Shown here: one piece after another, positions 43,405 to 52,735 of the stretch | Numbering within the stretch: the stretch's first letter is position 1 | How the letters are laid out: each line of letters opens with the position of its first letter | Assembly: GCF_041321095.1 (NCBI RefSeq) | Contig: NZ_JBGGWE010000001.1 | Location: 604,464 to 668,463, forward strand | From: Fibrella arboris | GTDB taxonomy: Bacteria; Bacteroidota; Bacteroidia; Cytophagales; Spirosomataceae | Direction of reading: 5' to 3' | DNA: 64,000 nt | Translations under genes and position numbers: made by a program | The notes under the pieces: generated by a model | Seen by the model: the letters and a program-made list of their open reading frames with translations, nothing else | Told to the model about the DNA's origin: nothing | Databases searched by the model: none

Positions 43405-46400
43405 ATGGCCGAACGCATTACGTATGGTAAAACCTGGTGGGGCCAGCAATGGCTTCAGGCATTAACCAGTATCGACGAAGGCAACCGCCTGCCACGGGGT
43501 AAAACATACGCCAACAAAGGAGCCGTTAGGGGGCTGAAAATTGAGACCAACCAGATCAGTGCGCAAGTGCAGGGCAGCAAACCCCGCCCCTACAAGACGA
43601 AGCTGACAGTCAGGCTTTTCGAAAAAGCAGAAAAAGACGCGCTCCTGACCGAGATCAGGCAGAACCCAACGTTGCTGGCGCAGCTCCTGAACCGGCAGCT
43701 CCCCCCCGATCTGATTCAGTTTGCCGACCAACGCGGTATTCGGCTCTTTCCGCGGTCATTCGCGGAACTGCAGGCAGGCTGTTCCTGCCCCGACTACGCC
43801 ATGCCCTGCAAGCACCTGGCGGCCGTTATCTACCTCATCACCAATGAAATAGACCAGAATCCGTTTCTCGTTTTCCTGCTGAAAGGGCTTGATCTGCTGG
43901 CCGAACTGGCCACCGAAAACTTTGGCGCAGGCGGCGTGGAAACGGTGCTGACCGTTACCGACCTTTATACCGACGACCTGCCCGATGAGGAAGACTGGAC
44001 CCCCAGCGAAGCGGCCCGCGCTGAGCTTGATTTTGCCACCATTCCAACCCTGACCGACTCGCTGCTTGGCTTACTCGAACCCGAGGTAACGTTCACGAAA
44101 AGCAATTTTCATAAAGATCTCGGCAAAGCATACAAGCTCTTCAGCAAGCCCGTCGTGGATAAGGTGGTGGTGAACCACCCCGAACCGAGCGATAGTGTTG
44201 AGCTACAGCTCGACGAGCTGCTCGACCTGCGGAAGATCAATATCTTTAGTGAACACGGCGAAGCACGGCCATTACCCCACTTTGCCATTGCCGACCTGAT
44301 GGGCTGGCTAGGTGACCTCTCCGAAACCGATTGGCCCGACATGAGCGATTCGGTGCGGGCGCTTTACCTGACGCGCCAGTTCACAGCCGCTTTGCTCCGC
44401 CGGGGAGCCGTGGTACCGCAGATTCTGCGCGTAGGCACCGATGGCAATCAGTACCGGGTACGTTGGCTACCGGCTACGCTCAACGAAACCATTCGCCGCC
44501 TGACCGACGCGCTGGCTACCCAGCTACCGCCCGAACTGCTCACCGTTCGCTGGCAGAAAGAGATTATGTCGCCGGGTTCACCAGCCGAGCACGTGCTGAT
44601 GCTCTGTTCGCTCCTGCTGCGCCAGCCAGTGAAGCAGCCTACCGTTGAACTGTGGGAACGCTGGCCGCTGGAAGATGCCGACCGGTTATTTTTTGGTCAG
44701 GAAATGCTGAAGCTGGAAGGATTTGGCAAGCGCGAAAAACCGTTGGCCATGCAACTATGGCTCAATGATTTCTTCCTGACCCAGAAACGCTTCGTGCCTA
44801 TCCTGGCCATCGAGGAAGCTGAGTTTGGCGAGGTCTTCAAACTGAGCCTGCTCATCCGCGACCGCGAAGCCGCCGACGGGCTATCGACCCCCATTCCGCT
44901 GACCGAGATTCTGGACGAGAAACCTCATCAGCACATCCGTATGGCAGTTTTGCAGGACTTGCTGGTTCTATCAAGGCATTTCCCCGATCTGGCCAAACTG
45001 ACGAAGAAAAACAGCCCCTCGTACCTGAGCTATGCGCCAGATGATTTCGTAAAGATTCTGCTCGAAAAACTGCCCCGTATGCAGTTACTCGGCATTTCGC
45101 TCATGCTCCCCCGGTCGTTGCAACACTGGGTACGTCCGCAGGTGGGTGGCCGACTGAAAGCCAAGACCACGACCAGTAACGCCTTCATGAAACTCGACGA
45201 CATGCTGACCTTCGACTGGCAGGTAGCCATCGGCGATCAGATGCTCGATTACCAGGAATTTGAGTCATTGGTAAACAACCGCACTGGCCTGGTGAAGATC
45301 AAAGACCAGTACGTGCTGGTCGATCCCACCGACCTGGGCCGGCTACAGAAGCAGCTTACCCGCCCGGCCGAACTGACCGGCACCGATCTGCTGCGAGCAG
45401 CGATGGCTGAAGAATATCAGGGCAACCGGGTGGGAATAAGTCCCGATGTACAGGCCATTCTGAAACAGTTTACCGAAACCCAGGCGCAACCCCTACCCGA
45501 ACGGCTCAACGCGCAGTTACGCCCTTACCAGCAACGTGGTTACGAATGGCTGGTGAAGAATACGGCCCTCGGTATGGGCAGCCTGCTGGCCGACGATATG
45601 GGCCTCGGCAAAACGCTCCAGGTAATCTCGTTACTGCTCAAATTCAAGCAGGAAGGTCGTTTTCAGAAACAGAAAGGGCTGGTGGTGCTACCCACCACGT
45701 TGCTGACCAACTGGCAGAAAGAGATCGCCAAATTTGCGCCCGATCTGAAAGCGCACGTGTATCACGGCCCCAACCGTAAAATGCCGGAAGGCAAAGCCGC
45801 TACCACGCATGGCGAATCCACCGCACCGTCGGACCGGCCGGATCTGATCCTGACCACCTACGGCGTGGTGCGCTCCGACTTGGAAACGCTTCGTAAAACG
45901 ACCTGGTCGGTGCTGATCATCGACGAGGCCCAGAACATCAAGAACAGTGATACCGAGCAAACCAAAGCCGTGAAAACGCTGAAAGGGCAGGTACGTATCG
46001 CCCTCAGCGGAACACCCGTTGAAAACCGGCTATCGGAGTTCTGGAGCATCATGGACTTTGTGAACAAAGGCTACCTGGGTGGGGCCAGCAAGTTCAACGA
46101 GGAGTTTGGCAAACCCATTCAACAGGAACGCGACCAGCATAAGCTCGATTTGTTCCGGCGCGTGACCAGCCCGTTCTTGCTTCGGCGCGTCAAGACTGAT
46201 AAAAGCATCATCAGCGACCTGCCCGATAAGATCGAGAACAACCAGTTTTGCACCCTTACGCCCGAACAGGCCGCGCTGTACCAGAGCGTGGTGGCCGAGA
46301 GCATGCGGGCCATCGAAGAGAAAGACGGCATTGCCCGGCGTGGCCTGGTACTGAAGCTCATGACGGCCCTGAAGCAGATTGGCAATCACCCGCATCAATA

Positions 46401-46953
46401 CCTGAAAAAAGGCAATCAGAACCCGGCGCTCTCGGGCAAGGTGACGCTCCTGCTGAATTTGCTGGAAACGATCTACGCCAGCCACGAAAAAGTGCTGATC
46501 TTCACACAGTATAAAGAGATGGGTACGTTGTTGCAGCAGTTCATTCAGCAGGCGTTCGGGCAGGAACCCCTCTTCCTGCACGGAGGTACGTCGCGCGCCG
46601 ACCGCGACGAGATGGTGGAGCAATTCCAGAAGAACCGGTCAGACCACACGTTCATTTTGTCGTTGAAAGCGGGCGGTACGGGCCTCAACCTCACCCAGGC
46701 CAACCACGTCGTGCATTTTGATCTGTGGTGGAACCCCGCCGTTGAGAATCAGGCTACCGACCGGGCCTTCCGGATCGGGCAGACCAAAAACGTGCTGGTC
46801 TATCGCCTCATGAACCAGGGTACGCTGGAAGAGAAGATCGACGCCATGATCCGCAGCAAAAAAGAACTGGCCGACCTCAGCGTAAAAACCGGCGAAACCT
46901 GGCTCGGCGACCTCTCCGATGATGAGTTGAAAGAGTTGGTTAGCCTGGGGTAA
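43405..46953 (+). CDS. SNF2-family helicase with SWIM zinc finger
   Basis: 1182 residues. The N-terminal SWIM finger is CSCPDYAMPCKH (C126, C128, C135, H137). A long middle region precedes the SNF2 motor: motif I DDMGLGKT near 729, II IIDEAQNIK near 837, III LSGTPVENR near 870, V LSLKAGGTGLNLT near 1090 and VI ATDRAFRIGQ near 1115. Bacterial SWIM-SNF2 proteins (RapA/HepA relatives) are thought to remodel protein-nucleic acid complexes; the target is unknown. It stands alone with its own -7 box. Confidence 0.94.
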   Translation: MAERITYGKTWWGQQWLQALTSIDEGNRLPRGKTYANKGAVRGLKIETNQISAQVQGSKPRPYKTKLTVRLFEKAEKDALLTEIRQNPTLLAQLLNRQLPPDLIQFADQRGIRLFPRSFAELQAGCSCPDYAMPCKHLAAVIYLITNEIDQNPFLVFLLKGLDLLAELATENFGAGGVETVLTVTDLYTDDLPDEEDWTPSEAARAELDFATIPTLTDSLLGLLEPEVTFTKSNFHKDLGKAYKLFSKPVVDKVVVNHPEPSDSVELQLDELLDLRKINIFSEHGEARPLPHFAIADLMGWLGDLSETDWPDMSDSVRALYLTRQFTAALLRRGAVVPQILRVGTDGNQYRVRWLPATLNETIRRLTDALATQLPPELLTVRWQKEIMSPGSPAEHVLMLCSLLLRQPVKQPTVELWERWPLEDADRLFFGQEMLKLEGFGKREKPLAMQLWLNDFFLTQKRFVPILAIEEAEFGEVFKLSLLIRDREAADGLSTPIPLTEILDEKPHQHIRMAVLQDLLVLSRHFPDLAKLTKKNSPSYLSYAPDDFVKILLEKLPRMQLLGISLMLPRSLQHWVRPQVGGRLKAKTTTSNAFMKLDDMLTFDWQVAIGDQMLDYQEFESLVNNRTGLVKIKDQYVLVDPTDLGRLQKQLTRPAELTGTDLLRAAMAEEYQGNRVGISPDVQAILKQFTETQAQPLPERLNAQLRPYQQRGYEWLVKNTALGMGSLLADDMGLGKTLQVISLLLKFKQEGRFQKQKGLVVLPTTLLTNWQKEIAKFAPDLKAHVYHGPNRKMPEGKAATTHGESTAPSDRPDLILTTYGVVRSDLETLRKTTWSVLIIDEAQNIKNSDTEQTKAVKTLKGQVRIALSGTPVENRLSEFWSIMDFVNKGYLGGASKFNEEFGKPIQQERDQHKLDLFRRVTSPFLLRRVKTDKSIISDLPDKIENNQFCTLTPEQAALYQSVVAESMRAIEEKDGIARRGLVLKLMTALKQIGNHPHQYLKKGNQNPALSGKVTLLLNLLETIYASHEKVLIFTQYKEMGTLLQQFIQQAFGQEPLFLHGGTSRADRDEMVEQFQKNRSDHTFILSLKAGGTGLNLTQANHVVHFDLWWNPAVENQATDRAFRIGQTKNVLVYRLMNQGTLEEKIDAMIRSKKELADLSVKTGETWLGDLSDDELKELVSLG

Positions 46954-46958
46954 ACGTA

Positions 46959-47020
46959 TTAATTCCGTGAGTCTATTCAACGAATTAACGTTAATGCGTT
47001 GAATAGACTCACGGAATTAA
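46959..47020. repeat. Inverted repeat after the SNF2 gene (24-bp arms)
   Basis: The arms at 46959-46982 and 46997-47020 (TTAATTCCGTGAGTC-type words) are perfectly complementary with a 14-nt, itself partly palindromic loop. Confidence 0.88.
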
Positions 47021-47029
47021 CGGCTCAAG

Positions 47030-47248
47030 CGCAATGCCTACCAGCGCAGTCAGGCTATTCCTTATTTCTGGCGCACGTATGACCAACAGGAGCTAGACTG
47101 GCTCGAAGAAAGCAACGGTGCATTGGCTGGATTTGAGATAAAGTGGAACACAAAACGAGTTCGGTTTCCTAAAGCCTTCCAAACAGCTTATCCGACCGCT
47201 TCTTTATCGGTGGTAAATCCAGACAATTACCTTGATTTTATTCTATAA
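47030..47248 (+). pseudogene. Remnant of a DUF4143-type ATPase gene (C-terminus only)
   Basis: An open frame of 72 codons without a good start encodes a block with IPYFWRTYDQQELDWLEE, LAGFEIKWNTKR and FPKAFQTAYP, and ends SVVNPDNYLDFIL. This is the nuclease-like C-terminus of one DUF4143 subfamily (E-I-K triad present). The ATPase part is gone, and the inverted repeat at 46959-47020 lies where it would begin. It differs in subfamily from the intact gene at 26761-27951. Confidence 0.75.
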
Positions 47249-47324
47249 GGCCAACCCCTAGACCTATACTAGAAAAGCGGCGCGGCTCTCTCTTTTACGA
47301 TGAACGGGTTGGCCAGCCTGGGTT

Positions 47325-47393
47325 GACAGGTTTCGTACGTCCAGGTACGTTCCTGGCAAGGTGAAGAACGTACCTGGACGTACGAAACCTGTC
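47325..47393. repeat. Inverted repeat carrying paired GGTACGT words (28-bp arms)
   Basis: The arms at 47325-47352 and 47366-47393 are perfectly complementary with a 13-nt loop. Each arm contains CCAGGTACGTTC or its complement, plus CGTACGT. It lies between the DUF4143 remnant and the DEAD-box gene. Confidence 0.9.
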
Positions 47394-47580
47394 TAGTCAA
47401 CTGGGTTAATGAGGCAATATACCAGGCTACAATACTTTTCCTGGCTGTGACGGCTTAAACACCCCAAAAGGCCGGGCGGAACTAAACTACTGGCGTTCTT
47501 CGTAGTAAGGATGTTATACACTCTGTGGTGGGGTTTAGGCACGGCTTTTGCAGCCTCCTTTTCAGCATCACCCCAACTTA

Positions 47581-49143
47581 ATGAATTTCAACGAATTAGC
47601 GATTATTTCGCCCATCCTTAAGGCGCTCGCCGAAGAAGGATACACTACCCCAACCCCGATTCAGGAACAAGCCATCCCGTTAGTGAATGCAGGCCGCGAC
47701 CTGCTCGGATGCGCGCAGACAGGCACCGGAAAAACCGCCGCCTTTTCGATCCCGACCCTTCAACGGCTCTATACGAAGAAGCAGTCAGGTCAATGGTCGA
47801 ACAAAATCAAAGCCCTGATTCTTACGCCAACGCGCGAGCTTGCCATCCAGATCGATGAAAGCCTGGCCGCCTATGGTCGTCATTTAGACCTGCGCCATGC
47901 CGTTATTTTCGGCGGTGTTGGTCAGAAATCGCAGACAGATGCGCTTCGTAATGGGATCGACATCCTGACCGCTACGCCTGGTCGCCTGCTCGATTTGATG
48001 AACCAGGGGTTCATCAACCTGAAAAGCATCGAGTTCTTCGTACTCGACGAAGCCGACCGGATGCTCGATATGGGCTTTATCCACGACGTTCGGAAGGTAC
48101 TGGCTCAACTGCCCGCCCAACGGCAGTCGCTGTTTTTCTCGGCTACAATGCCACCCGAAATCGTAAAGCTGGCCGATACAATCCTGACTAATCCTGCCAA
48201 GGTGGAAGTTACGCCTGCGTCGTCAACTGCCGATACGGTTGTTCAGTCGGTCTACATGGTCGAGCGAGACGATAAACGCAGCCTGCTCTCGCACCTGTTG
48301 GAAGATAAGGCCATTAAATCGGCGCTGGTATTTACCCGGACCAAACACGGCGCTGACAAAGTAGCTGAGTTTTTGAATAAGCACGGTGTGAAGACCGAAG
48401 CTATTCATGGTAACAAAGCCCAGAATGCCCGCCAACGAGCGCTGAGTAATTTCAAAGACGGCGCCACACGGGTATTGGTAGCTACTGATATCGCCGCACG
48501 CGGCATCGACGTGGATAACCTAACCCACGTTATCAATTTCGAGATTCCGAACATTCCCGAAAGCTATGTGCACCGGATTGGTCGTACAGGTCGCGCCGGT
48601 GCCAGTGGCATTGCTATTTCGTTCTGCGAAACCGACGAACGGGCCTATCTGCGCGACATTCAGAAACTGATCGGCAAAGCCGTCCCGGTTGAGCAAAACA
48701 ACCCGTATCGGTCTGAAAACCTGGATCCGCTCGAATGGGCGAAACCACCGAAGCCAGAGCCAAGACAGGCTCGTGGCGGACGCGGTCAGCAGGGGGGCGG
48801 CCGTAACGGACAGCCGCAAGGTCGGAGCAACGACAGTCAGCGTAACGGAGCCCGCCCGGCGCAGGGTCAACCCCGTTCAGAATCGGCTCCCGCTGAACAA
48901 CCTGCCCGACCAGCCGGTCAGCAGGGTGGCGGCAACCGCACCAATAGTCCACGGCCCGATAATCGCCCCGGAGGTGGCGGCAATCGCAATCCACGTCGCG
49001 ACAACCGGCATACCCAGAGCGCATCAAACAGCGCCGAAGATAGCCGCTGGAAGCCCTGGACCGCCTCACTCTCGACATCGCCCGACCGGTTCGACAAGCC
49101 CCGCGAATCGGGAAACAACGGCGATAAGAAGAAACGCTACTAA
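47581..49143 (+). CDS. DEAD-box RNA helicase
   Basis: 520 residues. Q motif TPTPIQEQAI, motif I AQTGTGKT near 48, Ia PTRELAIQ, II VLDEADRMLD near 155, III FSATMP, V ATDIAARGID and VI HRIGRTGRAG are all present. It unwinds RNA duplexes in ribosome assembly or mRNA decay. The C-terminal 140 residues are low-complexity and rich in Arg, Gly, Gln, Asn and Pro (for example RGGRGQQGGGRNGQPQG), a probable RNA-binding tail. The ATG at 47581 gives MNFNELAI, the usual family start. Confidence 0.95.
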   Translation: MNFNELAIISPILKALAEEGYTTPTPIQEQAIPLVNAGRDLLGCAQTGTGKTAAFSIPTLQRLYTKKQSGQWSNKIKALILTPTRELAIQIDESLAAYGRHLDLRHAVIFGGVGQKSQTDALRNGIDILTATPGRLLDLMNQGFINLKSIEFFVLDEADRMLDMGFIHDVRKVLAQLPAQRQSLFFSATMPPEIVKLADTILTNPAKVEVTPASSTADTVVQSVYMVERDDKRSLLSHLLEDKAIKSALVFTRTKHGADKVAEFLNKHGVKTEAIHGNKAQNARQRALSNFKDGATRVLVATDIAARGIDVDNLTHVINFEIPNIPESYVHRIGRTGRAGASGIAISFCETDERAYLRDIQKLIGKAVPVEQNNPYRSENLDPLEWAKPPKPEPRQARGGRGQQGGGRNGQPQGRSNDSQRNGARPAQGQPRSESAPAEQPARPAGQQGGGNRTNSPRPDNRPGGGGNRNPRRDNRHTQSASNSAEDSRWKPWTASLSTSPDRFDKPRESGNNGDKKKRY

Positions 49144-49155
49144 AGCGAGTTTGCT

Positions 49156-49224
49156 GTTTACCGTTTGCTGTTGCGCTGCTGATTCAGGATCCTTGAGTTA
49201 GCAGCGCAACAGCAAACGGTAAAC
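49156..49224. repeat. Inverted repeat (25-bp arms)
   Basis: The arms at 49156-49180 and 49200-49224 are perfectly complementary with a 19-nt loop. Words GTTTACCGTTTGCTG and GTTGCGCTGCT are shared with the repeat at 8424-8522. It lies between convergent genes. Confidence 0.9.
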
Positions 49225-49231
49225 TCTTTTT

Positions 49232-49993
49232 TCAGCCCGCCGTCATGCCGCCGTCCAGGTGAATAGCCTGGCCAGTACAAAATGAATTTTCTGGCGCACA
49301 GAGCCACATCATGGCCTGCGCTATCTCTTCGGGCTGCCCAAAACGCCCCATCGGAATGACACGGCGCATCCGTTCTTCCATGTTCGGGGCTGTTTCCATC
49401 AACTCCTGCACCATTGCCGAATGCGTATAGACCGGGCAAATGGCGTTTACCCGAATGTTTTTCCTGACGTATTCAAGAGCGGCTGTTTTTGTGAGACCAA
49501 TAACACCGTGTTTAGCGGCACTGTAGGGCGCACCGTTTACCATACCCTTTACGCCCGCTATACTCGACACGTTCACGATCCGGCCACCCTCCGGTTGCTG
49601 TAACATCTGCCGTATCTGAGCCTGCATACCATAAAAAACACCGCCCAGATTAACCGCCATCATTTGGTCCCAGTCACTCATCGACTGGTCGATCAGCCGG
49701 GCAAAGCGGCCACCAATACCAGCGTTATTCACAGCAATGTCTAATCGGCCGAACGTACCTACAGCGAAGGCCACGGCAGCGGTATGCGCCTCAGGATCAG
49801 CCACGTTACACGCGGTATAAACGGCTTCGCCACCTGCCTCCCGAATCAGGCTGAGCGTTTGCTGGCCGTTGGCATCATTGATATCTGAAACAACGATCCG
49901 GGCACCTGCTTCGGCAAATGCCAGCGCCGCCGAACGACCAATACCCGAGCCTGCGCCGGTGATAAGAACAATTTGTTTATCGAATGAATACAT
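49232..49993 (-). CDS. Short-chain dehydrogenase/reductase
   Basis: 253 residues of the classical SDR type: cofactor turn TGAGSGIGRS near 12, NNAGIGG near 88, catalytic Ser in VSSIAGVKG near 141 and Tyr-x-x-x-Lys in YSAAKHG near 155. The DxN step (SDIND, residue about 38) favours NAD(H) over NADP(H). The substrate cannot be inferred. The ATG at 49993 is preferred to one at 50020. It is divergent from the cysteine-cluster gene, with an operator-like palindrome between. Confidence 0.92.
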   Translation of the reverse strand: MYSFDKQIVLITGAGSGIGRSAALAFAEAGARIVVSDINDANGQQTLSLIREAGGEAVYTACNVADPEAHTAAVAFAVGTFGRLDIAVNNAGIGGRFARLIDQSMSDWDQMMAVNLGGVFYGMQAQIRQMLQQPEGGRIVNVSSIAGVKGMVNGAPYSAAKHGVIGLTKTAALEYVRKNIRVNAICPVYTHSAMVQELMETAPNMEERMRRVIPMGRFGQPEEIAQAMMWLCAPENSFCTGQAIHLDGGMTAG

Positions 49994-50112
49994 GTTGGTA
50001 CGTTTTGTGCCCTGATACAATAATCAGTCTATATGTTGAGACTTAATACCTAAAATTAAGTCTAAATATTATTGATATAAGATAAACCTCTGTGCAAATC
50101 AACTGTCTATAT

Positions 50113-50137
50113 TTACGGTAGATTAATACTACCGTAA
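50113..50137. promoter_or_regulatory. Operator-like palindrome
   Basis: TTACGGTAG (50113-50121) and CTACCGTAA (50129-50137) are a perfect 9-bp inverted repeat with a 7-nt AT spacer, in an AT-rich divergent promoter region 18 nt before the ATG at 50156. The form suits a dimeric regulator; none is encoded next to it. Confidence 0.6.
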
Positions 50138-50155
50138 CGAAAACTTATTTCTGAG

Positions 50156-50932
50156 ATGATTGCCAACGCTGAGTTTCCAACACGGCCGGATCTGATTCCT
50201 GGCGTCTACAATTATTGCGATTCATGGTGCGAACGTTGCGAGCTAACCAGCCGTTGCCGCAGCTACCAGTTACAGCAGGATAGTGGTCTGGCCAAGCTGG
50301 ATCCGAACGCTTCGTTGGTCGAACAGCTTACCGACGCTGTAGCCCTAACAAAACAGTATCTTGATACGCTGGTCAAACAAACAGCTGCCCTGCCGCCTGC
50401 TGCGCCGTCGCCAGACGAACAGCTAACCCTGGAAGAAGCCGCACTGAGTCGCTGGCATCAGACAAAAGACCATGAGGCTGCCACATTAGCCACGTCGTAT
50501 CTGAGGCAGACGGGTTCATGGCTGGTACTTGAAAAGGGGTTGCTGGCGCGTGCTGGCAAACAACAGCTTCAGGAGGTACAACTGGGAATTCGGAATGAAG
50601 ACGAGGCGATGGTACAGTTGAATACGCTCAAAGATGCCTACGAGCAGATTCGCTGGTACCGCACCCTGATCCCGGTGAAAACAAAAGCGGCACTCAGAAT
50701 GCTGGATGAGCAAACGGAAGATGACTTGTTGCTTTCCTATTACAACGGTAAGGCCAAACTGGTCCTGGTTAGCATTGACCGTTCAATGGCTGCCTGGCAG
50801 ACGGTGATGGCTTATTACCCCGAAACGACAGATAACCTGCTTGGTGCACTTTCATTACTAAGCCAGTTGAGCCGCCAGCTCGAAGCGCTTTTCCCCAACG
50901 CCCGCGCCTTCAAACGGCCGGGGCTAGACTGA
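50156..50932 (+). CDS. Conserved-looking protein with N-terminal cysteine cluster
   Basis: 258 residues of no family I can name. The N-terminus holds YCDSWCERCELTSRCR: Cys21, 25, 28 and 34 in a C-x3-C-x2-C-x5-C pattern that could hold zinc or an Fe-S cluster. The rest is helical and rich in Gln, Leu and Glu. There is no signal peptide. The next gene, a GNAT, begins 88 nt after the stop on the same strand. The palindrome just upstream suggests regulated expression. Confidence 0.7.
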   Translation: MIANAEFPTRPDLIPGVYNYCDSWCERCELTSRCRSYQLQQDSGLAKLDPNASLVEQLTDAVALTKQYLDTLVKQTAALPPAAPSPDEQLTLEEAALSRWHQTKDHEAATLATSYLRQTGSWLVLEKGLLARAGKQQLQEVQLGIRNEDEAMVQLNTLKDAYEQIRWYRTLIPVKTKAALRMLDEQTEDDLLLSYYNGKAKLVLVSIDRSMAAWQTVMAYYPETTDNLLGALSLLSQLSRQLEALFPNARAFKRPGLD

Positions 50933-51020
50933 TTAATAAGCCATGGTGGCCTCTCCTGGTGATTATTCGTTTAGTTACGATCAACAACCAGGAATGATCA
51001 CCAATGACTGTTTCCCCTCA

Positions 51021-51539
51021 ATGACCATTCGATTAGCAACTCCCGACGACGTACCTGGACTTCTGCTCTTGCTAAAGCGGGTTGTCCCGCTGATGCAGGA
51101 ATCAGGCAATTTTCAGTGGGATGCAACGTACCCGAACGCGGCAGTTTTTCAGGACGATCTGGCTAAACAGCAGCTATGGGTAGCCGACATCGACGGACAG
51201 TTGGCTGGCGTATCGGCCATTACTACCGATCAGGAGCCGACCTACGCCGAAGTGGGCTGGGACATCAGTGAGCCAGCCATCGTGACCCATCGCCTGGCCG
51301 TTGATCCGGCATTTCGTGGAAAGGGGGTAGCGAAAGCCCTTCTTTTACAGGCCGACGAGGTAGCCCGGCAGCGCCATATTCCCATCTTGCGGATCGACAC
51401 CAACACGCAAAATCAGGCTACGCAACAGCTATTTCCTGCACTTGGGTACGTATATGCCGGTGAAATCGGCCTCGATTTTCGGCCTGGCCTGCGGTTTCTC
51501 TGCTACGAAAAGCGACTTGCTCAGGGTTCGCAACCGTAG
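51021..51539 (+). CDS. GNAT family N-acetyltransferase
   Basis: 172 residues. MTIRLATPDDVPGLLLLL at the start, ISEPAIVTHRLAVDPAFRGKGVA split as HRLAVDPAFRGKGVAKALL with the acetyl-CoA loop RGKGVA near 96-101, and IDTNTQNQATQQLFPALGY near 124 are GNAT blocks. The substrate is unknown. The ATG at 51021 is preferred to the earlier one at 50943. It probably shares a transcript with the cysteine-cluster gene. Confidence 0.9.
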   Translation: MTIRLATPDDVPGLLLLLKRVVPLMQESGNFQWDATYPNAAVFQDDLAKQQLWVADIDGQLAGVSAITTDQEPTYAEVGWDISEPAIVTHRLAVDPAFRGKGVAKALLLQADEVARQRHIPILRIDTNTQNQATQQLFPALGYVYAGEIGLDFRPGLRFLCYEKRLAQGSQP

Positions 51540-51578
51540 CTGATCAACCAGTAGCTATCCTGCCTGTGGTATAAACAC

Positions 51579-51614
51579 GAAGAGCGGCCTGTTTATGAAA
51601 CGGGCCGCTCTTTG
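51579..51614. terminator. Terminator between convergent GNAT and Mn catalase genes
   Basis: GAAGAGCGGCC and GGCCGCTCTT form a stem with flanking A-rich and T-rich ends. It can serve both genes. Confidence 0.8.
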
Positions 51615-51637
51615 CGTTGACAACCAAGCTGTTACCG

Positions 51638-52552
51638 TCAAGACTGCGGCTTAATGCCCATTTTCTTCGCCATATCGGCAAACATCTGTGGGTCGTATTC
51701 GTATTCGTCAGAGCCGGGGGCATTGAGTTGTGGCTCTTCATCGAGGTCTGGCACCGGATGGCCGGGGATAGCGCCCTGGATCACTTCGAGCGGCTGACCA
51801 TCTTCCGGGTGGTTACCATGCCAGATTTGGCCCACCTGCGTGTAATCGTCCTGGCTAAACGTATACAATTTCAGGTGCAGCTTATTTTCCATATGCTTCT
51901 TGGCCTCCGGGAATTTGTCGTTGCTCAGATCCGGGATCGGCAGCAACTTCGTGACCTCAACGCCCGTCAACAGCTCCAGCGCTTTGGCATAGGCTACTAC
52001 GTGTAGGCCACCACGAACCAGCAGGTAACCCACCATTTCGCGGGCGGTTGGGTCAGACACCATTTCGTAGGTACGCATCTTGCCGGCGCGGGCACCACAT
52101 TCCAGGAAGAAGTTGTGGAGCAGATCGAGTTTCAGGTTACCGCTGCTGAATACGTTGTCGCCCGACCAGAACTTGCCCATCGAATCCATCGGCAAGGCGG
52201 TTTGGCCACTGTTGTTGAAGTGGTACGTGTTGCGGGCATTGACACCGTCGGCCAGGGGGGCAATGGTTGGGTCGATACCGCGTTTAGACACACCCGTCAA
52301 CAAGAGGTTAATGGCATACGACACCACTTCGATATGCCCGTACTCTTCGCCAGCGATACTACAGATGAGATCGTAGAAAGGCCGTAGTTTCTTCCGACCC
52401 CGAAAATTGAACGACTGGTAAGTGTAGTTCATCAGGGTCGACATTTCCCCGAACTTACCGCCCAGAAGTTCCTGAACAGCCGCGGCATCATTGGCCGATG
52501 GATTTGTTGGTGTTGGCAGCTCAATCGGCAGCCGGTCCATTTTCAGGATCAT
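51638..52552 (-). CDS. Manganese catalase
   Basis: 304 residues. The di-manganese ferritin-like fold is seen in LLGGKFGEMSTLMNYTYQSFNF (short form GKFGEMSTLMNYTYQ), IAGEEYGHIEVV with E and H ligands near 69-72, LDLLHNFFLECGARAGK and MVGYLLVRGGLHVVAYAKAL, which carry the second Glu/His set. It breaks down hydrogen peroxide without haem. The C-terminal acidic tail (residues about 255-304) is typical of the non-haem catalase family. It stands alone; no oxidative stress regulator is adjacent. Confidence 0.93.
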   Translation of the reverse strand: MILKMDRLPIELPTPTNPSANDAAAVQELLGGKFGEMSTLMNYTYQSFNFRGRKKLRPFYDLICSIAGEEYGHIEVVSYAINLLLTGVSKRGIDPTIAPLADGVNARNTYHFNNSGQTALPMDSMGKFWSGDNVFSSGNLKLDLLHNFFLECGARAGKMRTYEMVSDPTAREMVGYLLVRGGLHVVAYAKALELLTGVEVTKLLPIPDLSNDKFPEAKKHMENKLHLKLYTFSQDDYTQVGQIWHGNHPEDGQPLEVIQGAIPGHPVPDLDEEPQLNAPGSDEYEYDPQMFADMAKKMGIKPQS

Positions 52553-52656
52553 AATGTGTGTTGGTTTTGCTTGTAGTACTACCCGCCTAACCGACCCGCG
52601 ACTTCGTTGTTCTATAATATCTACAGAAATAGTAGTTATTAAGAATAAGGCCTAAA

Positions 52657-52687
52657 AAAGGCTCCGTAGTCTAACTAGGAGCCTTTC
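52657..52687 (-). terminator. Terminator of rlmN
   Basis: On the minus strand AAAGGCTCC/GGAGCCTTT forms a stem followed by TTTTAGG, 49 nt after the rlmN stop. Confidence 0.8.
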
Positions 52688-52735
52688 TTTGAACAGTATT
52701 TATAGGCGCTATTGTGCGTTGCGGCAAGCTCTGAT

